From Agrypnia vestita (Eukaryota; Arthropoda; Insecta; Trichoptera; Phryganeidae), in NCBI GenBank assembly GCA_016648135.1, contig JADDOH010022984.1, positions 99,320 through 163,319 of the forward strand: DNA of 64,000 nucleotides. Reading direction: 5' to 3'. The notes below the pieces were generated by a model. That model saw only the letters and a list, made by a program, of their open reading frames with translations, was not told the origin of the DNA and searched no databases. This document shows, in pieces, positions 22,263-32,982 of this stretch; position 1 is the first letter of the stretch, and every line of letters begins with the position of its first letter. The translations under genes were made by a program, and so were the position numbers.

Positions 22263-23274
22263 ACAACATTTCACGATTTATTTTCTAACAACGAAATTAC
22301 TCACCATCAATTCGTGGGGAACAGAAACGGAGAGGACGAAGTGACATACTCATCTGTCCTGACGCAACTGTCTTCTCATCCACAATCATGCATCTTCGCA
22401 TGACCATCTTCCGTTATTTGGTTAACTTAGCCTCTTATGGCCGCATTGTCTTTCTGGCACCGTCAGCACTTGCGTTAATATCCATAGAGAGGAATCACGC
22501 TGATGCATTGTTTCGCTTACGATTTCGGCGTCGTGCATCTTGAACCAATACCGTGTGGCAATCGTATCAAATTGACAAAATAATTAAGGCAGGTAGGTAA
22601 AACTGCTGACTCGGGTCAAAAGAGTTGGTTAATAGATTAGGCACAAAATATTGCATCAATCGATAGTCAAGCTAATGCTCCATCAACTATATTGTTTAAT
22701 TACACCAGAAAGTGCTTCTACGATCTCACTACGACTTCCCTATATACGTTTCCGTATTCATTCGCTCCTAATTTGTTCATTCTTTACTCTATCATAAATA
22801 AATTTGCCACACATACGACTAAGTGATTTATTTCATGTCCACTGTATTCAGTCTACTTTTATTCCAGTGTATCAGAATTTCATCATGTACCGTATTACAA
22901 TGGCCTTGCCTTGGTTGACATGTTTGAATTATAAAATATTGCATTAAGATCACCGTTTACCGTATTCCCTGCATGTCACAGGGGACTTGGTCAGTATTTT
23001 TGACTTTAAATAGGTTGTGGAGCCTTAAATAGTCGCACAGTATTGATCCTGCTCCCATAAAAGATGTAAATAAAATATGTGTGAGAACATAAATGTCTTC
23101 TTTATCTTCATCCAGTTTATCCTACTAGGGTCGGGGTCTGTCGCTTGGATAGAACTTTTCCACCTCTGTCCCACCCAGCGTCGTTCACTTGAGGTCATTT
23201 GTAGTTCAATCTTTCTTCGCAGCCCTTATCCGCCTTTTTCATGTTTTTCTGGGTGGGTCTTCGTACCCTTGCAC
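22263..23274. other. 3' flank of gene D
   Basis: No further coding. AATAAA-type sites at about 22796 and 23068 are candidate polyadenylation signals. A moderately GC segment (23125-23270) precedes the hAT-like element and holds no recognised gene. Confidence 0.35.
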
Positions 23275-24724
23275 TAGGGTTGCCAACTTTTATTAAAATA
23301 AATAGTCTGAAATAGAGTATATCTGATTTCAAAGGAGGTAAATTAAGAGTACGGACTTATAAAAAGAGTATCATTTATTTCAAAATTTTGAAAAGGTATT
23401 TTTTGCTACTTTTTGCAACATATAACAATTGTTCATTGTTTTTAAAAAAATTGTATGACTCCAAATTCTAACTCTAAATTCACTTTTTCTTGGGACAAAA
23501 TAAACGTAACCTCAAAACAACTTGTGACATTGGCATCACAGATTGACATTAGTGTCTGCGTTCAGAAACATCCGAGTGAGGCTTGGGAAGAAAGGATTCC
23601 CAACTTGGGAATACCAGCATATTAAAAGTATGATAGTTCGGTTAAATTAATCCGTCTCCATCTATCAATAAGTTGCCTTGTCAAGGAAGGTGGAGCGGGA
23701 ATTTCAAACACTCTAGCACTATTATATACATTTATTACAAAAAAAAAACAGTCAAATCTTACTCTAGAACACTATTACTAACTTTATAGCTAATCTTAAC
23801 CTAAGCACAACCCGTTCCTACTCCCACATAAGTTCGTCGTGTCCTTTCACATTTTAGTCCACAAAAAAAAACACATGTTCACTAGCGGAGACCCTCGTTG
23901 CCGCCATCTGGATGCCGCGGGTGGCCAGCCGCATGGGGAGCGCCCGTGGTCCAGATTTTGGCGCGGGATTTGGCCGGAGTCTCGCACGTGGTCCAGGCCG
24001 CAGAAGCACGTCCAGAGCGCTGCAGACCGCCTTCTCCTCAAACGACATTGACGGCGCCGCCCCGCGTTCTTGAGCGCACGTGGCGGCGGCTCAGAGCCCG
24101 CCGTGGTGAAGCGGCCATCATCTGGAACCGTCCCAAGCGCTGCGAGCCGCCTTCCCCTCAAGCGACGTTGACGGCGCCGCCCCGTGTTCTTGAACACACG
24201 TGGCGGCGGCTCAGGGCCCGCCGCCGAAGGGGCGGCCGCGGGCGAGGAGCCCGAGCTGTTGCGGCGGTGGCGGTCGGAACGAGACAAGGGGGCGTTCTTG
24301 GCCCACCGGCTTCAACTCTCTGTGTATGCGGGGGAGAGGGGTAGCCTCCCCCACCCGCAATGGCACCCTATCAACCCCTGGCGGTGCGGGGTGGCAACCC
24401 GTGGTGCCGCGCGAAATTTAAAATTACCTAAACCTATTTTAAAATAAAACTTATATTCTAATTTAAAAAGGACGCGGTGTGGAACGTCACATACAGGTCG
24501 CGGACGCATCAAGTAAATAGTCGACTTTTTTTATTACGATAATATTACTTACGATAATAGGTACCTATGCATCACATATGCGTGACTGGCACTAGTATCG
24601 TACATGTTGTGTAAAAAAGAGTATTTTAGCGTCCTCTATTAGTGTTATAGATTATAGAGTACGCCTACGTGATATAGAGTACAATACTCTATTTTAAAGT
24701 ACGGTTGGCAACCCTACCTGGCAC
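23267..24724. mobile_element. hAT-like element with TAGGGTTGCCAAC ends and a GC-rich core
   Basis: The left end TAGGGTTGCCAAC (23275) and the right end GTTGGCAACCCTA (to 24716) are exact inverted repeats. Octamers CCTTGCAC (23267-23274) and CCTGGCAC (24717-24724) differ at one base, an 8-bp target duplication as made by hAT transposases. No transposase is encoded. The outer parts are AT-rich; the core at 23880-24420 is strikingly GC-rich. Confidence 0.8.
23880..24420. repeat. GC-rich island with two tandem copies of an approximately 120-bp unit
   Basis: CTCAAACGACATTGACGGCG (about 24035) and CTCAAGCGACGTTGACGGCG (about 24153) lead two similar units, each continuing CGCCCCG.GTTCTTGA.C.CACG and GTGGCGGCGGCTCAG. 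Frames on both strands stay open only because stops are rare in GC-rich DNA. Origin unknown: captured host or retroelement sequence is possible. Confidence 0.55.
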
Positions 24725-25934
24725 TGATGACAAAATCTGTTTATATTATCAGGAATTAAATGTGGTTGAATCCAAATGAAACACTTGTTAATGAAACATG
24801 ATTGATCCTCCGAACTTACTCGAGAATCGTGGCCTATTCGTACCAAATAATTATTTGCGTAAACGAGGTCATATATTATTCCATAATGTAATGAATAGGC
24901 GCATCATAACACGTAGTGTACAACTTTTAATCTAACTACGACTGAGCGACTATACTCATAATTGCACGGTAAATAAAGCACTCGTCAAACAATTACTAAA
25001 AAAAGAAACTCATGTACAGCCGTTACATGTATGATGTAACTATAGATGTACTTTTAGGATTTAAACATTGCACAATCATTTTTATTGTGATTTGATGTAA
25101 ATAATAATTTTACAAAATGTAATAAGTCATTATTTTGAGCTTCTTAGTGTATGAATTTTTATTTTATTTGAATCGCTATTGTATTTTTGCAAAATATTAT
25201 TTCAGATCTTGTAACGATAGTATAGGTACTTGTAATTAAATATTTGTATTATGACTGCCTTCCCTTGTCGGTCCTTCCACTAATTTTCCCGGTATCCCTT
25301 AGGTTTGAGACAAAGGAGATTCAATATTGAAGGATAGGAGATCGGGTCACAGCGGAAAAATGTCCTCCCTCGCGCATACTGAAGACACATATACTGGTGT
25401 TAAGTATTTATTCTGGCATAATTATTTCGTTCCGAACCGAGTCTCTTCAAACACAAAACTTATTTTTGTAATAAAGCTCGACTTATTTACTAAGACGGAC
25501 TTTTTACTGTTCGGACCAAATTAATTATGATTTATTAACTTAGTGAAGCTGTCGTGTAGGAGAACTGTTAGTGATTTAATTTGTCGGTGTAAAATTATTA
25601 CCGGTATGTTGGACTCCCCCGAGTCCTTAAAAATGATGCCTGCAGAGTACCTGGGCGGTTTGTTTCGCGACAGGGCGAGCTATTTTATGTAGGTACCCAG
25701 CGCAATAACTGTAATACGAATTCACATATACATAGACTGCTCACACTCCGCACATATAAAAAAACATTTTTTTTATTTTTTTATTAGGTACTATTTAGAT
25801 ACAATTTGTACATGTTTAATATAATAATATGTATGTATAATGAAATTGTTGATATTATTGTTCTTACTCCTCCTCACTAGGGGTTCCTGTGCTGAGGCGG
25901 ACTGGTTTATACTTATTTATTTTCTATTTTTAAA
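24725..25934. other. No gene recognised
   Basis: AT-rich DNA. A 65-codon plus-strand frame (25327-25524) has no recognised motif. Confidence 0.35.
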
Positions 25935-26230
25935 TTACTGCGAAGTTTTCAATCCTCCTTCTAATTTATCTGCATAGACTTGTTTTAACCATGCTTTTAT
26001 CTTTTTTTTGAACTCTTCAATCTTTTCAATATTTTTGAAGGTTGGGGGAAGGATATTGTAGAGTTTTGTTGCAAAATAGATATAGCTTGTTTGGCCAAAA
26101 GTTGTGTTGTAAGTTGGTATATTTCTATTTACCATTTTACTGCCTCTCGTATTATATGCATCGTATGGTGAATATCACCGGTACAATGTAACCGTGTTAT
26201 AGGTTTAGAATTTTGAATGTGATGACACTA
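25935..26230 (-). pseudogene. LINE 3' coding fragment (jockey/CR1 type)
   Basis: The minus strand reads SPYDAYNTRGSKMVNRNIPT, then FGQTSYIYFATKLYNILPPT, then FKKKIKAWLKQ. This matches the common C-terminus (TR.......T...S....G.KLWN.LP......FK..LK.WL). Only the last 90 or so residues remain. Confidence 0.65.
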
Positions 26231-26334
26231 TGAAAAAAGTTATTTAAGTTTATATAAGGAATATGAGTACAAGACTTTCAGGAGTGAAGGAAAATGGTGT
26301 ATCAACAAAAATGTGTTTTGAACATTTTAACCCA

Positions 26335-26529
26335 AATTCAATTTTTTATTTTTTTTAAATTTACGCTTCAACAGGCCGAGGGGCTCAACAACTACAGAAG
26401 CGAAACACATCACAAAACACTCAGGCTTGAGTAAAATAGATATATTCATTGTGATCTCACCAGGAATGGAGCCCGGAACCTTCGGTGTGAGAAGCCAGTG
26501 CCATATCCACTGGGCTACGAGGGCCGCCA
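26335..26529 (-). mobile_element. tRNA-derived SINE, reverse orientation
   Basis: On the minus strand it starts GGCGGCCCTCGTAGCCCAGT, with an A box (TAGCCCAGTGGATATGGC) and a B-box-like GGTTCCGGGCTCC. It continues into a unique body and ends in an A-rich tail at about 26340. An arginine/valine-like tRNA head is suggested. It is not a functional tRNA gene, since no acceptor stem closes it. Confidence 0.7.
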
Positions 26530-26547
26530 TTTAACTCTTAAAAGACT

Positions 26548-27478
26548 CTGCTAAAAAAAACTTTGGGGACGGTTGAGTAACACAGCGTTACCTGATTACA
26601 AATCGGCATAGTTTTTAATACGTGATAAAATATACATATATACGATACAGATAAGACTTTTTAAAGGTCCCTTTATATAATTTATATTTTTTTTTATATA
26701 CCCCTTAAATAATAATAATAAATATAAAATAAATAAATTGTAATAAACATAATAAACAAAGAGTAGCTTGTTGGTCTTGTGGTTAGGACACTCGCCTCGT
26801 GATCCAAAGGTCGCGGTTTCGAATCTCAGCCCAGACTAGCAAGTTAGTCTTATTTTCATAGCACAAGCGTTTAGCTTAGTTTGAAAATAGTAAGAATATT
26901 GAAGTGACACGTATTCCGTGTTCGCATCTCTATTTAAAAAAAAAAAAAAATATGTAAGGTAAACATACATATTTGTATTATTTTAGTAAATTATTATAAA
27001 ATCATGGAAAATGGAATTTGCGTGCGCTTCGGCTGACGTTTCATTAGCAACTGAATACAACGAAGCGGTCGCCAGCTCGCTTCAGTCGCATGCACTCCGT
27101 CTTTGTCTAACACGTGTTACCCGACTCTACCGTTCTCTTTCTGTATTGTTTTTGCTTTCGCTGAAACCCAAGCAACCGCCATCTCTGTCCTATACGAAAT
27201 GTATGGTATTGTCGTGCTCTTTCTTGCTCGATTTAACTGCGATGTACAATATTCTGCTCTCTCTTACACACTGGCCGAAAATACGATAGTAATGAATAAA
27301 TATTTTTTAATTAAAAAATCCGTACATTCCTAACAGTTTAATTTAGTAATTTTGGTGTGAAAATGTCTATTCAATGATTACAAAAAATGTGACGTTTTAG
27401 TTTTCGTAAATAAGGTAGATATTTCATATTTTGTATGTCAGGTAGACCTACGTTACATCACCGACACACAGGAGTTAA
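26548..27478 (+). mobile_element. Non-autonomous dispersed element, copy 2, carrying a SINE
   Basis: It is a reverse-complement copy of 2508-3183: GGGGACGGTTGAGTAACACA at the left, GACACACAGGAGTTAAG at the right. The interior TTGTCTAACACGTGTTACCC is conserved. A SINE (26762-26955) with flanking AT-rich sequence is inserted where copy 1 is uninterrupted. Confidence 0.65.
26762..26955 (+). mobile_element. tRNA-derived SINE family S1, copy 1
   Basis: The head TAGCTTGTTGGTCTTGTGGT followed by TAGGACACTCGCCTCGTGAT and the B box GGTCGCGGTTTCGAATCTC is tRNA-like. The body (CATAGCACAAGCGTTTAGCT) and an A run follow. The second copy is at 35248-35466. Confidence 0.8.
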
Positions 27479-27644
27479 GACATATTGGCTCTCAGGTACA
27501 GAATTGAAGACGGCACTTGCAGTTGGAATCCTGCTTTAATCTCAGTACTACAGAACAACACTATGTTAAGTATAAAGCTGGACTGTGGCCAAAGGTAACA
27601 TTACAATGTTAAGGTTGAAAATTCTACGTGCGATGGGGTTATAT

Positions 27645-28138
27645 TAGTATGTTACCACTTACGGAGATTTTTAGTCTATCGGTTTCGAGACGTACTCGTC
27701 TCTTCGTCAGGACAACCACTACACTAGCATGTAAATACCACTACACACTACAACCATTGTGTTATTCACACACTAAAACCTTCCTTAAATATTCCTTACA
27801 TGCGTGTTAATCTAACCGAAAGCTTACATGCAGCAAGGTTCCTACCAAAAGAGATCAATAATTCGAGGGAGTGAGACGGAGTAGGGTCTAAAGAGGGTGT
27901 TAACATACTTTGTGATTTTACCCAATTATGCCGAGTCAAACAGAGGACTATAGGGAAAGTTTATTTGATTATTAATTTATTAGAGGAATATTGTTTTAAT
28001 GGCTTTACGAATACAATTTGTTTCCATATTATTAAGTTTTAATCGTTAGTACTAGTATTGTGGTTGTTCTGTTGGCTGAAAAAGAGACGGGTACGTCTCT
28101 AAACCGGTAGACTAAAAATCTTCGTAAGTGGTTATATA
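27645..28138. mobile_element. Element with long inverted ends carrying hammerhead-like hairpins (Penelope-like?), copy 1
   Basis: The left end (ACCACTTACGGAGATTTTTA, then GTCTATCGGTTTCGAGACG) and the right end (CGTCTCTAAACCGGTAGACT, then AAAAATCTTCGTAAGTGGT) are inverted over about 45 bases. No reverse transcriptase frame lies between. A copy at 45177-45620 matches from the left end through most of the body but lacks the right inverted end. Confidence 0.6.
27682..27710 (-). ncRNA. Hammerhead-ribozyme-like core (candidate 3)
   Basis: Minus strand: CTGACGA, one extra A, stem GAGACG / CGTCTC with loop AGTA, then GAAACC. The core and geometry match candidates 1 and 2 with a third, unrelated stem. 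The right end of the element (28076-28104, plus strand) keeps the same stem but has decayed core bases (CTGAAAA, TAAAC). Confidence 0.3.
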
Positions 28139-28743
28139 CTGCGTTGAAATGCCTACTATAAAGTTAATGCTTTAAGTATCAAAAATATTAATTAAAGTTA
28201 CTGCTTTTGCTACTACGGTTGGTGCTCAGGAACTATCGGGAGACAGGCGGACGACTGGAGAGGTCCATCCAGCAAAGAATGGACACAAGTGATGATGATG
28301 ATATTTTAAACAACTAAAATAAAATTTCAACAGCAGAATGATGTCAATGCTTTTCATTTTCGTGAGCATTCATAAGCGTCGTGTACTTGTCAAGAATTTC
28401 TGCGAAGCAAATCGAAATAAAATCCGGTTCTTAATGTTCCTACCATCATTAAATAATATTGTCATGGATCGTGGCTGTGGGAGGCAAATGAAAACACTGG
28501 AAATTACTTATCGATTTACTATTTAATAAATTCACAAAGTCACTGGGCACGAATTAAATTTAAGCACTATTCTTTAATTGAAATTTTTTCGCAATTAATT
28601 ATTCGTTTGTGAAACATTTTATTATCGCTTGCTAGTTTTCTGTTTAATTCTTGCACATAAGTAATTTTCCTGGTATCTGTCGCTTCAGTTAATCTACGCG
28701 TTGGTAACACTGCGGTCGCTACAGCTTTGTCGCTGGTACTGTA
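28139..28743. other. No gene recognised
   Basis: AT-rich DNA; a short GATGATGATGAT run at 28292-28303. No coding evidence. Confidence 0.35.
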
Positions 28744-28876
28744 GCCGGCAAACATCTTGAAATTCTACGGCGTAGTGGGGGGAAGTTTGCGCATCTACCT
28801 TTCCACCAACGAGACCCAAATTTCGTCTTCTGCGCATTCCCCCACTATGCCAAAGAATTTCAAGAAGTTTGCCGGC
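28744..28876. mobile_element. MITE family M2 (GCCGGCAAACATCTT ends), copy 1
   Basis: Inverted ends of about 45 bases: GCCGGCAAACATCTTGAAAT and GTAGTGGGGGAA at the left, TCCCCCACTATGCC and AATTTCAAGAAGTTTGCCGG at the right. ACTGTA flanks both sides (28738-28743 and 28878-28883), which is probably the target duplication. A second copy lies at 32850-32982, just upstream of gene A. Confidence 0.75.
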
Positions 28877-28963
28877 AACTGTATAGTCGCGTAGTTTAAA
28901 CGTAAAAACAATCAAGTACTTTATGCCGCATTGGCTCCGCCTTTTATTCGATACCCGTTGATT

Positions 28964-29150
28964 TTTCGAACCTTCGAGACCATTCTATACATTACTAGTA
29001 TTTGCTAGAATATTTCAGTCGCTTCCAGAATGGTCCATACGTTTCCCGAGCGTTGTAGGGCGTCCCAGAATGTTTTGGAATGTTCGAGAGATTTCTATCA
29101 TGTTGTACTCGAGACAACGCGCAATCATCTCGTCGCAATATTCTAGATAA
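28964..29150. promoter_or_regulatory. Cluster of heat-shock-element-like nGAAn/nTTCn arrays
   Basis: Tight alternating units occur: TTCGAACCTTCGAGACCATT at 28965, GCTAGAATATTTC at 29004, TTCCAGAATGG at 29023, CCAGAATGTTTTGGAATGTT and CGAGAG at 29065-29090, and ATTCTAGA at 29139. Three or more alternating nGAAn units form the known heat-shock factor site. No heat-shock gene lies next to it, so any function is unknown. Confidence 0.4.
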
Positions 29151-29232
29151 ATGTTTTTATTTTCGCTTTTTTTAAAGATATAAGCTAACGTACAATTCAT
29201 GCTTCAATGAACTGAAGCTGCACGCTCCTTTT

Positions 29233-29441
29233 TAGTGATGGTCGAAACTGTTATATGAACCGGTTATACAACAACCGTTATTTAAAATTGGTATCCGATT
29301 TCATCGATGATTGGTAGCGAATTTTTCGCAATTCAACAAGCAATTATCGGTATCAGTTACGAGTCATCGATAAAATCGGACACAAATCTCAAATAACGAT
29401 TTTTGTATAACTGCATAAAAAAACGGTTTTGACCATTACTA
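29233..29441. mobile_element. MITE with TAGTGATGGTC ends
   Basis: The inverted ends are long (about 80 bases): TAGTGATGGTCGAAACTGTT at the left and TAGTAATGGTCAAAACCGTT from the right, each continuing to TCCGATTTCATCGATGA. The first 11 bases equal the start of the TAGTGATGGTCCGCT hAT-like family. Target duplication not clear. Confidence 0.65.
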
Positions 29442-29671
29442 CTCTCGATATTTGTTATATTTTTCAGTTAAAAGTAGTGTAACTGCAGTGTTAACAAAAT
29501 AACAATTTTTTGTACTATGGAAACTAGCAAAACATTTGATAAATCAACGAATATATATTCTCAGTTGTATTTTATGATTGGATATTAATGAGGTAATAGT
29601 TTCTCCCTTTTATGCATTGCTGGATGTTTAACTATCCCCCTCTTACGAGAATACTTTAAAAAAACTCTGAA

Positions 29672-32600
29672 TTATTTCTTTCCAGTTTGCGTAAAAACAA
29701 ACAGTTTTTTCCTAGTATGAACAAGCAAATGCTTGTTCATACCTTCTTTCCGAGAGCACGCGTAAGAGCAGTGAGGACATATAAACGGTTTCTCTCCACT
29801 GTGGGCGAACATGTGCCGCTTTAAGTTTCCCTTATAGTTACACGTATATGTGCACTCTGAACATGACAAAAGCTTCACTCCAGTGTGACTAAGCATATGG
29901 CCTGTCAGCAGTATTTTTTGCGTACACGTATAAGCGCACTGTGAACAAGCAAAAGGTTTTTCTCCAGTATGTGTGAGCATATGTCTCCTCACATTATCGA
30001 TACGATTGCATATATAAGAGCATTGTGAACATGAGAACGGTTTCTCTGCAGAGTGAGTGAGCATATGCTTTCCCAGCAGTTTTCTACGATTACACGAATA
30101 GTCGCACTGCAAACATGAGAGCCGATTGCCTTTAGTATGTTTGAGCATGTGACTTTTTAATAGTATTTTCCGGCTGCAAGTGTAACTACATTGTGAACAC
30201 GAGAATGGTTTCTCGTTAGAGTGAGTGATCAAGTGACTTCTTAACCGTTCTTTTCTAGAACAGGAATAATTGCAGTGTGGACACAAAAACGGTTTCTCTC
30301 CGCTGTGTGTCGGCAAATGTTTGTCAATGTCTCCTTTTCGAGAAGAGGTATAAGGGCAGTGGGAACATGAGAACGGTTTATCTCCAGTATGTGAGAATAA
30401 ATGTCTTCTTAAATTTCCTTTATGTTTGCTCGTGTAAGCGCAGCGTGAACATGAGAACACCTTCTCTCCAGAGTGAGATACCACACGACATCTTAAGATT
30501 TCTTTGTCAATAAGTGTGGCGCGAAGTAGATTACTATCTTTCTTTTTTGAGAGATCTGAAAAAATAATAAAATAATATACATTTGCTCCTATTAAGTAGC
30601 ATTATTGAGTGTAGCCAAATTGTCATATGATCCCCCTGTTATTTATTTATTTGTTCGAAAATATTACAGATATAAGTAAGTGATATATGTGTATATATAA
30701 GAGTGTAAACAGACAGTATTGAACAAATTCATTTATATCCTAGCATATTTCACATAGACAATAATTTTGAGAAATACATAATAAAAATAAAATATATAAT
30801 AAGACACAAGATTAGTAACAATAGTAAGTATATAATGCACATGTACAGACCATAGATAAAAGTCAGCGTAAATTCTTAAGATTTATCAATTTTAAAATTA
30901 ATCTACCCGTTTCTTCAATTAATTACAACATGCTTATGAAATAACCCAATAACAATAGTTTGGCAGATAGAAGGAAGTTAATCGACTAAATATTTCTGTA
31001 AAATCACTTCTCAAGTTGACAGTTCTGATCTCTAATGTCTTAGAGTTCCATTATCAACGCTTTCAAAATAAACATTATTTTACGATAATACGAGACTAAA
31101 CCACCACACACACTCATCACTGCCGAGACTACACGGAGTGGGCAACAAATACAGTGAGTTTGCAGATGTATTCCACGAGAGACGGCTTCACTACCTTAAA
31201 AAATATTTTATCCCCAGTGGACATCATTAATCAAGATATATCATAGAGACGAAGCTATTTTTTATGTGGGAAAGAAGATATGTAAGTCTTTTTTTCAGGT
31301 GTCCATGTGGCTAACGACCTATTGTACGGCTGACTTAAGCGATCACTTTACACAATGTAACATCCGATAATTCCACCCATGATAGACTACATTTTTTTTT
31401 CTTTTTTTCCTAATTTTTTAAAAAGAAAACATTTAAACGTTTTTTTTTCTTTTTCTTTTCTTTTCCCTTTCTCTATTTTTCTTCGTTTAAAGTAATTTTT
31501 TTCTTTCTTCTTTATATAAATAAATAAATACTCATATTTTTTCCTTTTTTCTTCTTTTAAGAAATTTTTTTCTTTTCTTTTTTATACAAATAAATAACTT
31601 ACTTTTCCATAGGAATCGACAAGTATCGATCAACCTAGCTAGAGCATGAAACAGCAGGGTAGGATTCAAATTTCAACATGCATTCAGAATACCATGATAA
31701 GTATTATAATTATCTCTTAAATTCAATAGATACCTATATTTAACACTAAATATGAAGAGTATCATCATATGGTGAGGCAGATACTAGAAACTCGTCCCCC
31801 TCCCAGATCATGTATATTATATACATCACTAGCCCCTTTATGTCTATGTTAAAGTTAATTTGGAACAATCGGTTAAATGATGTTTTTATCTGTCATTGTC
31901 AAATTGACTTATCTATGATTATGTCCTATTTGTGTTATCCTTTAATTGTGGGAGACATTTAACTATTTTTTGTATTTCGTCCAATCAAGCAATTGTGTCT
32001 CCTTTGTTGTTGGATGACCGAATAAAATAAATTAAAATAAAAAACACGCGAATAATATGATAAAAATCGTGATAGAAATTAATTTATGTCCTTATTTAAC
32101 CTTGGTGTTAAATAAGGACTTAAATTAATTTCTAGTGTTTAATTTGTCTCCCACCGCCGGGATCGCAAGACAACGTGATAAGTCCAAGTCCACAATGTAA
32201 AAACAGGATTCCCTCACCAGAATGCTGGTCGGAGTACATCAAGTATTCCTGATTCGTATTGGGGACACCGCCGCTGCCTGTTTCTTCGCCGCTCGCAGCG
32301 AGAAGCTTCGGTTCACACTTGACGGCCTGGGCGTGAGGACTCGTGTACTCTGCGTTATACTGGCCGGCGTTCCCGGGGTAGGCCGAGCACTCCGTCTTCA
32401 TGTCGGGATACGTGATCTCCATGTCAGTGCAGAGTGTCCCTTTGCTTTCCCCTTCGGACTCTGGTTCAGCCTTAACGGTAGGGACACCCGGACCAACGTG
32501 ATGCGTGCTTCTGGTTCTGGCAACATATCGGGAGCCTCAATTACCAAATGAGAAACAAGGTATTTTGGCGGGTTTTTTGTGATTGATGTAAGTGAGATTC

Positions 32601-32760
32601 TCCATAGAAACCATAGTTTGAATACCTTAGAAATAGTGCGAAAAACATTCAACTCACCGGTGTAAGACGTGAGAATCGTAAAAGAATGGCTATTATTTAA
32701 TGAGATATTCTCAGCAAGCGCACAGTTTGAAATGTCAGATCTGTGTCGGTGGACGGCCAT
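29672..32760 (-). CDS. Gene A: C2H2 zinc-finger protein with 9 fingers
   Basis: The model has three exons, all joined in phase 1, giving 434 residues. Exon 1 (32760-32658, MAVHRHRSDISNCALAENIS) ends before GTGAGT. Exon 2 (32535-32218) ends before GTGAGG. Exon 3 (30555-29672) follows a TTTTTTCAG acceptor. Exon 2 carries psi-K-x-E sites (VKAEPESE, MKTEC, VKCEP) and the EITYPDMKTEC motif that corresponds to DISYPDIKQEC of genes B and C. Exon 3 encodes nine tandem C2H2 fingers with SHTGDKPF / THTGEKPF linkers and a short basic tail. A nuclear DNA-binding regulator is likely. Exon 1 is the least certain part; its coding start could differ. A MITE lies about 90 bp upstream. Confidence 0.8.
31390..31610 (+). 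repeat. Long pyrimidine-rich (C/T) tract
   Basis: The tract is mainly TTTTTTCTTTTTTTCC-like and appears as two diverged copies of about 100 bp, each ending TTTATA.AAATAAATA. On the minus strand, gene A's sense strand, it is a purine tract. Confidence 0.5.
32075..32132. other. 26-bp hairpin in gene A intron 2
   Basis: GAAATTAATTTATGTCCTTA TTTAAC pairs with 32107-32132 with one mismatch, leaving a 6-base loop. It ends 85 bp beyond the exon 2 donor of gene A. Confidence 0.7.
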
Positions 32761-32849
32761 AGACACGAGCGTGCCGTAGATGGGCAAGCATTACACCGGG
32801 GGCTATGGTAAAGTGGAGTACTTAGGTCCCATCCGTTCCGATATACAAT

Positions 32850-32982
32850 GCCGGCAAACATCTTAAACATTGGCTTCAGCTGCGCAGAAGACAAATTATG
32901 GCTCTCAGGAGTGAAGCAGTATGGAGTGTATATGCGCAAACTTTCCCCCACTACGCCGAAAATTGTTCACGATGTTTGCCGG
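32850..32982. mobile_element. MITE family M2, copy 2, in the gene A promoter
   Basis: Ends GCCGGCAAACATCTTAAACA and ...CCCCCACTACGCC, GATGTTTGCCGG match copy 1 at 28744. It sits 90-220 bp upstream of the gene A ATG, so it is within or replaces the promoter region. Confidence 0.7.

Larger units (their letters stand above)
30556..32217. other. Intron 2 of gene A
   Basis: AT-rich. Includes the pyrimidine tract at 31390-31610, possible SINE/LINE 3'-tail sequence near 31900-32040 (ending AATAAAATAAATTAAAATAA), and the hairpin at 32075-32132. No additional exon recognised. Confidence 0.4.

Noticed and set aside
23847..24344. GC-rich open frames on both strands
   Set aside because: Stops are rare in GC-rich DNA; all frames are open together, and the content is repeats without protein motifs.
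26762..26840. Possible tRNA gene
   Set aside because: A and B boxes are present, but no cloverleaf closes and the unit has a SINE body, an A tail and a second copy at 35248.
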